Shown here: in pieces, positions 61,686-64,000 of the stretch | How positions within the stretch are numbered: the first letter of the stretch is position 1 | How the letters are laid out: each line of letters opens with the position of its first letter | Assembly (NCBI RefSeq): GCF_025567305.1 | Contig: NZ_JAOQJP010000001.1 | Location: 62,001-126,000, forward strand | Direction: 5' to 3' | Source of the DNA: Lentihominibacter butyricus | GTDB taxonomy: Bacteria; Bacillota; Clostridia; Peptostreptococcales; Anaerovoracaceae | Length of the DNA: 64,000 nt | Program-made: the position numbers and the translations under genes | Notes under the pieces: model-generated | Told to the model about the DNA's origin: nothing | Databases searched by the model: none | The model's input: the letters and a program-made list of their open reading frames with translations, nothing else

Positions 61686-62795
61686 TTACTTGAGATTTTC
61701 AGGATTTAGGCATTCGAGTTCAGGGATCACGAAAAGGCCGTCTTTTCTGATCAGCACATCGTCGAAGTAGATCTCGCCGCCGCCGTATTCAGGTCGCTGG
61801 ATCATGACCAGATCCCAGTGCACTGCGGATTTGTTGCCGTTGAAAGCGTCTTCGTATGCGGCTCCCGGCGTCAGATGGAAGCTGCCTGCGATCTTTTCAT
61901 CGAAGAGAGTATCCTTCATCGGCTCCAGCACGTACGGATTCACGCCGATCGCGAATTCTCCGAAATACCTTGCACCTTCGTCTGTATCGAGCAGCTGGTT
62001 GATACGCTCGTTGTTATTCGCTTTTGCATCGACGATCTTGCCGTTCTTTATTTCGAACACGATGTTCTCATAGGTGAAGCCCTGCTCCTCGGACGGCGTA
62101 TTGTATGAGATGATGCCGTTCATCGATTCTCGTACAGGCGCTGTATACACTTCACCGTCAGGGATGTTGCATTCACCTGCGCACTTTACAGCCGGAATGC
62201 CCTTTATGGAAAACGAAAGGTCAGTGCCCGGTCCCTTGATCTTTACATTATCAGTCTTTTCCATAAGTGCAGCGAGCGCGTCCATGGCTCTGTTCATCTT
62301 TGCATAATCGAGCGTGCATACGTCGAAGTAAAAATCCTCGAACGCATCGAGGCTCTGCCCGGCGAGCTGAGCCATCGAAGGGTTAGGGTATCTCAGTATG
62401 ACCCATTTGGTGTGGTTGACTCTGTAATCCAGCGTCGGAGTCGTGATCCTGCTGTACATGTTGAGCTTTTCTGACGGCACATCGGAAAGCTCGGCAGAGT
62501 TGTTCCCGGCGCGTATCGCGATATAAGCCTGCATGCCTTTCATCTGCGCCAGCTGGCATTCGTTGATGAATTCGGCCTGTTCCCGGCGGCAGCCCATCAG
62601 GACCTCGCGCGTGATCTCCGAGTCGCGTATCTCAGTGAACGGCATCCCGCCTTTTTTGTAAACGTTGCGGATTATCTGCTTCACGAGCGGTTTGCAGCAG
62701 TCGCCTTCGTAAGAAATGAGCACTTTTTCGCCTTCCTGGACTCTGCAGGAATAGCTGACGAGCAGGTCAGCCAGTTTTTCGATTCTTGGATCCAT
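61686..62795 (-). CDS. M29-family aminopeptidase
   Basis: 369 residues, thermophilic-aminopeptidase (AmpS/PepS) family with two metal ions, cytoplasmic. GECNIPDGEVYTAP holds the first metal Glu, followed by GFTYENIVFEIKNGKIVDA, YFGEFAIGVNP, GSFHLTPGAAY and NKSAVHWDLV with the other ligands and the catalytic Tyr region. Releases N-terminal amino acids from peptides, which suits an amino-acid fermenter and the peptide transporter next door. GGGAGGAAAT precedes the ATG. Confidence 0.93.
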   Translation of the reverse strand: MDPRIEKLADLLVSYSCRVQEGEKVLISYEGDCCKPLVKQIIRNVYKKGGMPFTEIRDSEITREVLMGCRREQAEFINECQLAQMKGMQAYIAIRAGNNSAELSDVPSEKLNMYSRITTPTLDYRVNHTKWVILRYPNPSMAQLAGQSLDAFEDFYFDVCTLDYAKMNRAMDALAALMEKTDNVKIKGPGTDLSFSIKGIPAVKCAGECNIPDGEVYTAPVRESMNGIISYNTPSEEQGFTYENIVFEIKNGKIVDAKANNNERINQLLDTDEGARYFGEFAIGVNPYVLEPMKDTLFDEKIAGSFHLTPGAAYEDAFNGNKSAVHWDLVMIQRPEYGGGEIYFDDVLIRKDGLFVIPELECLNPENLK

Positions 62796-62898
62796 TATTT
62801 CCTCCCGATTTATGTTAATTTTGTAAATTTCTATAGTTATTGTACCCTAAATGTGGTATTTTTAAAAGGATAGATTGATCGGAGGTATTACATATACG

Positions 62899-63855
62899 GT
62901 GAGAAATATTTTTGTTATAAATCCCCATTCGGGGAAAAAGCGCAGGCAGAGGAAGCTGATCGCGGATATCGAAGCGGCGGCATCGAAGCTGGGCCTGCAG
63001 TGCGAGGTATATTATACAAAGGCTGCAAAGGACGGAGAGCGTTACATAAAGGAAATCTGCGAGGCAAATGCCGCGAGCGGCGAACAGCTGCGCATTTATG
63101 CGTGCGGCGGCGACGGAACGATAAACGAAGCGGTGAACGGCGCTTTTGGATATGAAAACGTAGAGATTGGCGCGGTGCCGATGGGGACCGGCAACGACTA
63201 TATCAGGAATTACGGGACTGTGGCGGATTTTCTGGATATGGAAAGGCAGCTCACGGGAACGTCGGTCGGCAGCGACCTGATAAGATATGACGCGGAGTAC
63301 AACGGCGTCACAACGAGCGGATACTGTGCGAATATGTTCAATATCGGATTTGACTGCAATGTCGTTGATATGACGGCGCGTGTGAAAAACTGGCCGCTCG
63401 TGGGCGGCACGCTGGCGTATCTGATATCCGTAGCGATAATACTGATAAGAAAGAAGGGGGCGGATCTCAGGATCTGCTATTCTGACGGCCGCGAGTCTGA
63501 CGGAAAGATCCTGCTCGTCGCTATCGCCAACGGCTGTTACTGCGGCGGCGGCGTGAAAGGTGTTCCGTACTGCAAACTCGACGATGGCCTCATGGATGTG
63601 AGCGTCGTGGAAAATATCAGCAGAAGTTTGTTCCTGGCGCTGTTTCCGAGCTATTCCAAGGGTACTCATATGCAAAAGCGCACGATCCGCGAGAAACATA
63701 TAATAAAATACACTAAGGAAAAGCTGCTGACTGTCATTGCGAACGGGGAAAGTCTCAGGCTGTGTACGGACGGTGAGATAACGACGCAGAAGAAAATCGA
63801 CTTTTCCGTCGTACACGACGCATTCCGTTTTATCGTGCCCGCGCCGGCACGGTAA
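62899..63855 (+). CDS. Diacylglycerol-kinase-family lipid kinase (YegS/DgkB type)
   Basis: 318 residues from the GTG at 62899 (GGAGGT 12 bases upstream; a TTG at 62875 precedes that site). NPHSGKKRRQRK opens the catalytic domain; CGGDGTINEAVNG (about 70) is the nucleotide-binding GGDGT motif; GAVPMGTGNDY and the C-terminal beta domain follow. It phosphorylates diacylglycerol or a related lipid at the membrane. A long minus-strand frame over this gene is only its shadow. Confidence 0.92.
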   Translation: MRNIFVINPHSGKKRRQRKLIADIEAAASKLGLQCEVYYTKAAKDGERYIKEICEANAASGEQLRIYACGGDGTINEAVNGAFGYENVEIGAVPMGTGNDYIRNYGTVADFLDMERQLTGTSVGSDLIRYDAEYNGVTTSGYCANMFNIGFDCNVVDMTARVKNWPLVGGTLAYLISVAIILIRKKGADLRICYSDGRESDGKILLVAIANGCYCGGGVKGVPYCKLDDGLMDVSVVENISRSLFLALFPSYSKGTHMQKRTIREKHIIKYTKEKLLTVIANGESLRLCTDGEITTQKKIDFSVVHDAFRFIVPAPAR

Positions 63856-63956
63856 CAGCCGGATATGAAACAGCGGAGTGGGAGCGTGATGATCTGGAAA
63901 AGTAAGAATCAAGTAAAATTCGGGAAGCAAAAATCGCTGATGTGTAAACAAAAATG

Positions 63957-63985
63957 TTGCAAGCCGGTCCATTTTCATGTATACT
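63957..63985 (+). promoter_or_regulatory. Promoter for a gene beyond the right edge
   Basis: TTGCAA, 17 bases and TATACT, close to the window end. No start codon with a ribosome site is visible before base 64000. Confidence 0.65.
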
Positions 63986-64000
63986 AATTACTGTTCACTG

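Noticed and set aside
62815..63978. 387-codon minus-strand frame over the lipid kinase gene
   Set aside because: The + strand frame has clear GGDGT and NPHSGK motifs; the minus frame has no domain and Arg/His/Leu-rich composition.

Overview
The window looks like chromosomal DNA from a strictly anaerobic, low-to-mid GC Gram-positive bacterium of the Clostridia. The signs are: strong AGGAGG-type ribosome binding sites; sigma-A type promoters (TTGACA/TATAAT with 17-base spacers); frequent AGA/AGG arginine codons; an iron-sulphur flavoprotein complex for ferredoxin-linked redox balancing; a hexameric-type glutamate dehydrogenase; and the firmicute sets ftsEX-M23 hydrolase-recJ-ctpA and MazF/EndoA. 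A relative of the Family XIII/Anaerovoracaceae is a guess from gene content only. No rRNA, tRNA, CRISPR array, phage or transposase was seen. Genes are dense and mostly on the + strand.

Region by region. 1-5.5 kb: the 5' part of a class A penicillin-binding protein (minus strand, cut by the window edge), divergent from comEC-holA. 5.6-11.6 kb: a three-gene NuoE/NuoF/giant-flavoprotein operon resembling the Sporomusa-type (Stn) electron-bifurcating transhydrogenase; its third subunit carries a formate-dehydrogenase-like module that appears to lack the catalytic Cys/Sec. 11.7-14.1 kb (minus): crotonase and an acyl-CoA transferase. 14.4-18.9 kb: a MacB/LolD-type ATPase, a large FtsX-fold permease with a coiled-coil insert, and an acyl-ACP thioesterase. 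19.1-20.4 kb (minus): gdhA. 20.8-27.8 kb: an unusual trio, made of a 1,623-residue protein (HD hydrolase, helical repeats, NadD-like nucleotidyltransferase, probable GNAT fold, phosphoribosyltransferase-like domain), a malate/lactate-dehydrogenase-like protein and a flavodoxin-fold oxidoreductase. This is the best candidate for an undescribed system. 27.9-32.6 kb: mgtE, a stand-alone NAD(P)HX dehydratase, an EndoA/MazF toxin with no visible antitoxin, and a split transketolase. 32.7-39.7 kb: a PrcB-like protein behind a terminator/ribosome-site hairpin, then ftsE-ftsX-M23 hydrolase-recJ-ctpA and a TrpR-like regulator. 39.7-46.7 kb: a compact housekeeping run (phosphopantetheinyl transferase, DMT exporter, metallo-hydrolase, recX, tcdA, rmuC, phosphoesterase, pyrimidine-nucleoside phosphorylase). 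46.7-50.6 kb: a four-unit tandem array of ribosome-site/micro-ORF repeats leading into a nucleoside-binding-type lipoprotein, then TetR and CdaR-type regulators and a small helical protein. 50.7-56.0 kb: cell-surface genes (D,D-carboxypeptidase, SH3/glucosaminidase, cohesin-like membrane protein). 56.1-62.8 kb: a MoxR-ATPase/VWA pair, a CstA transporter, a membrane protein and an M29 aminopeptidase. 62.9-63.9 kb: a diacylglycerol-kinase-family lipid kinase, followed by a promoter pointing out of the window.

Two non-coding structures stand out: the micro-ORF array (46.75-46.97 kb), and a 76-base two-hairpin repeat present twice (49.91 and 56.01 kb) with a compensatory base-pair change. All functional names rest on motif recognition by eye; no database search was possible.
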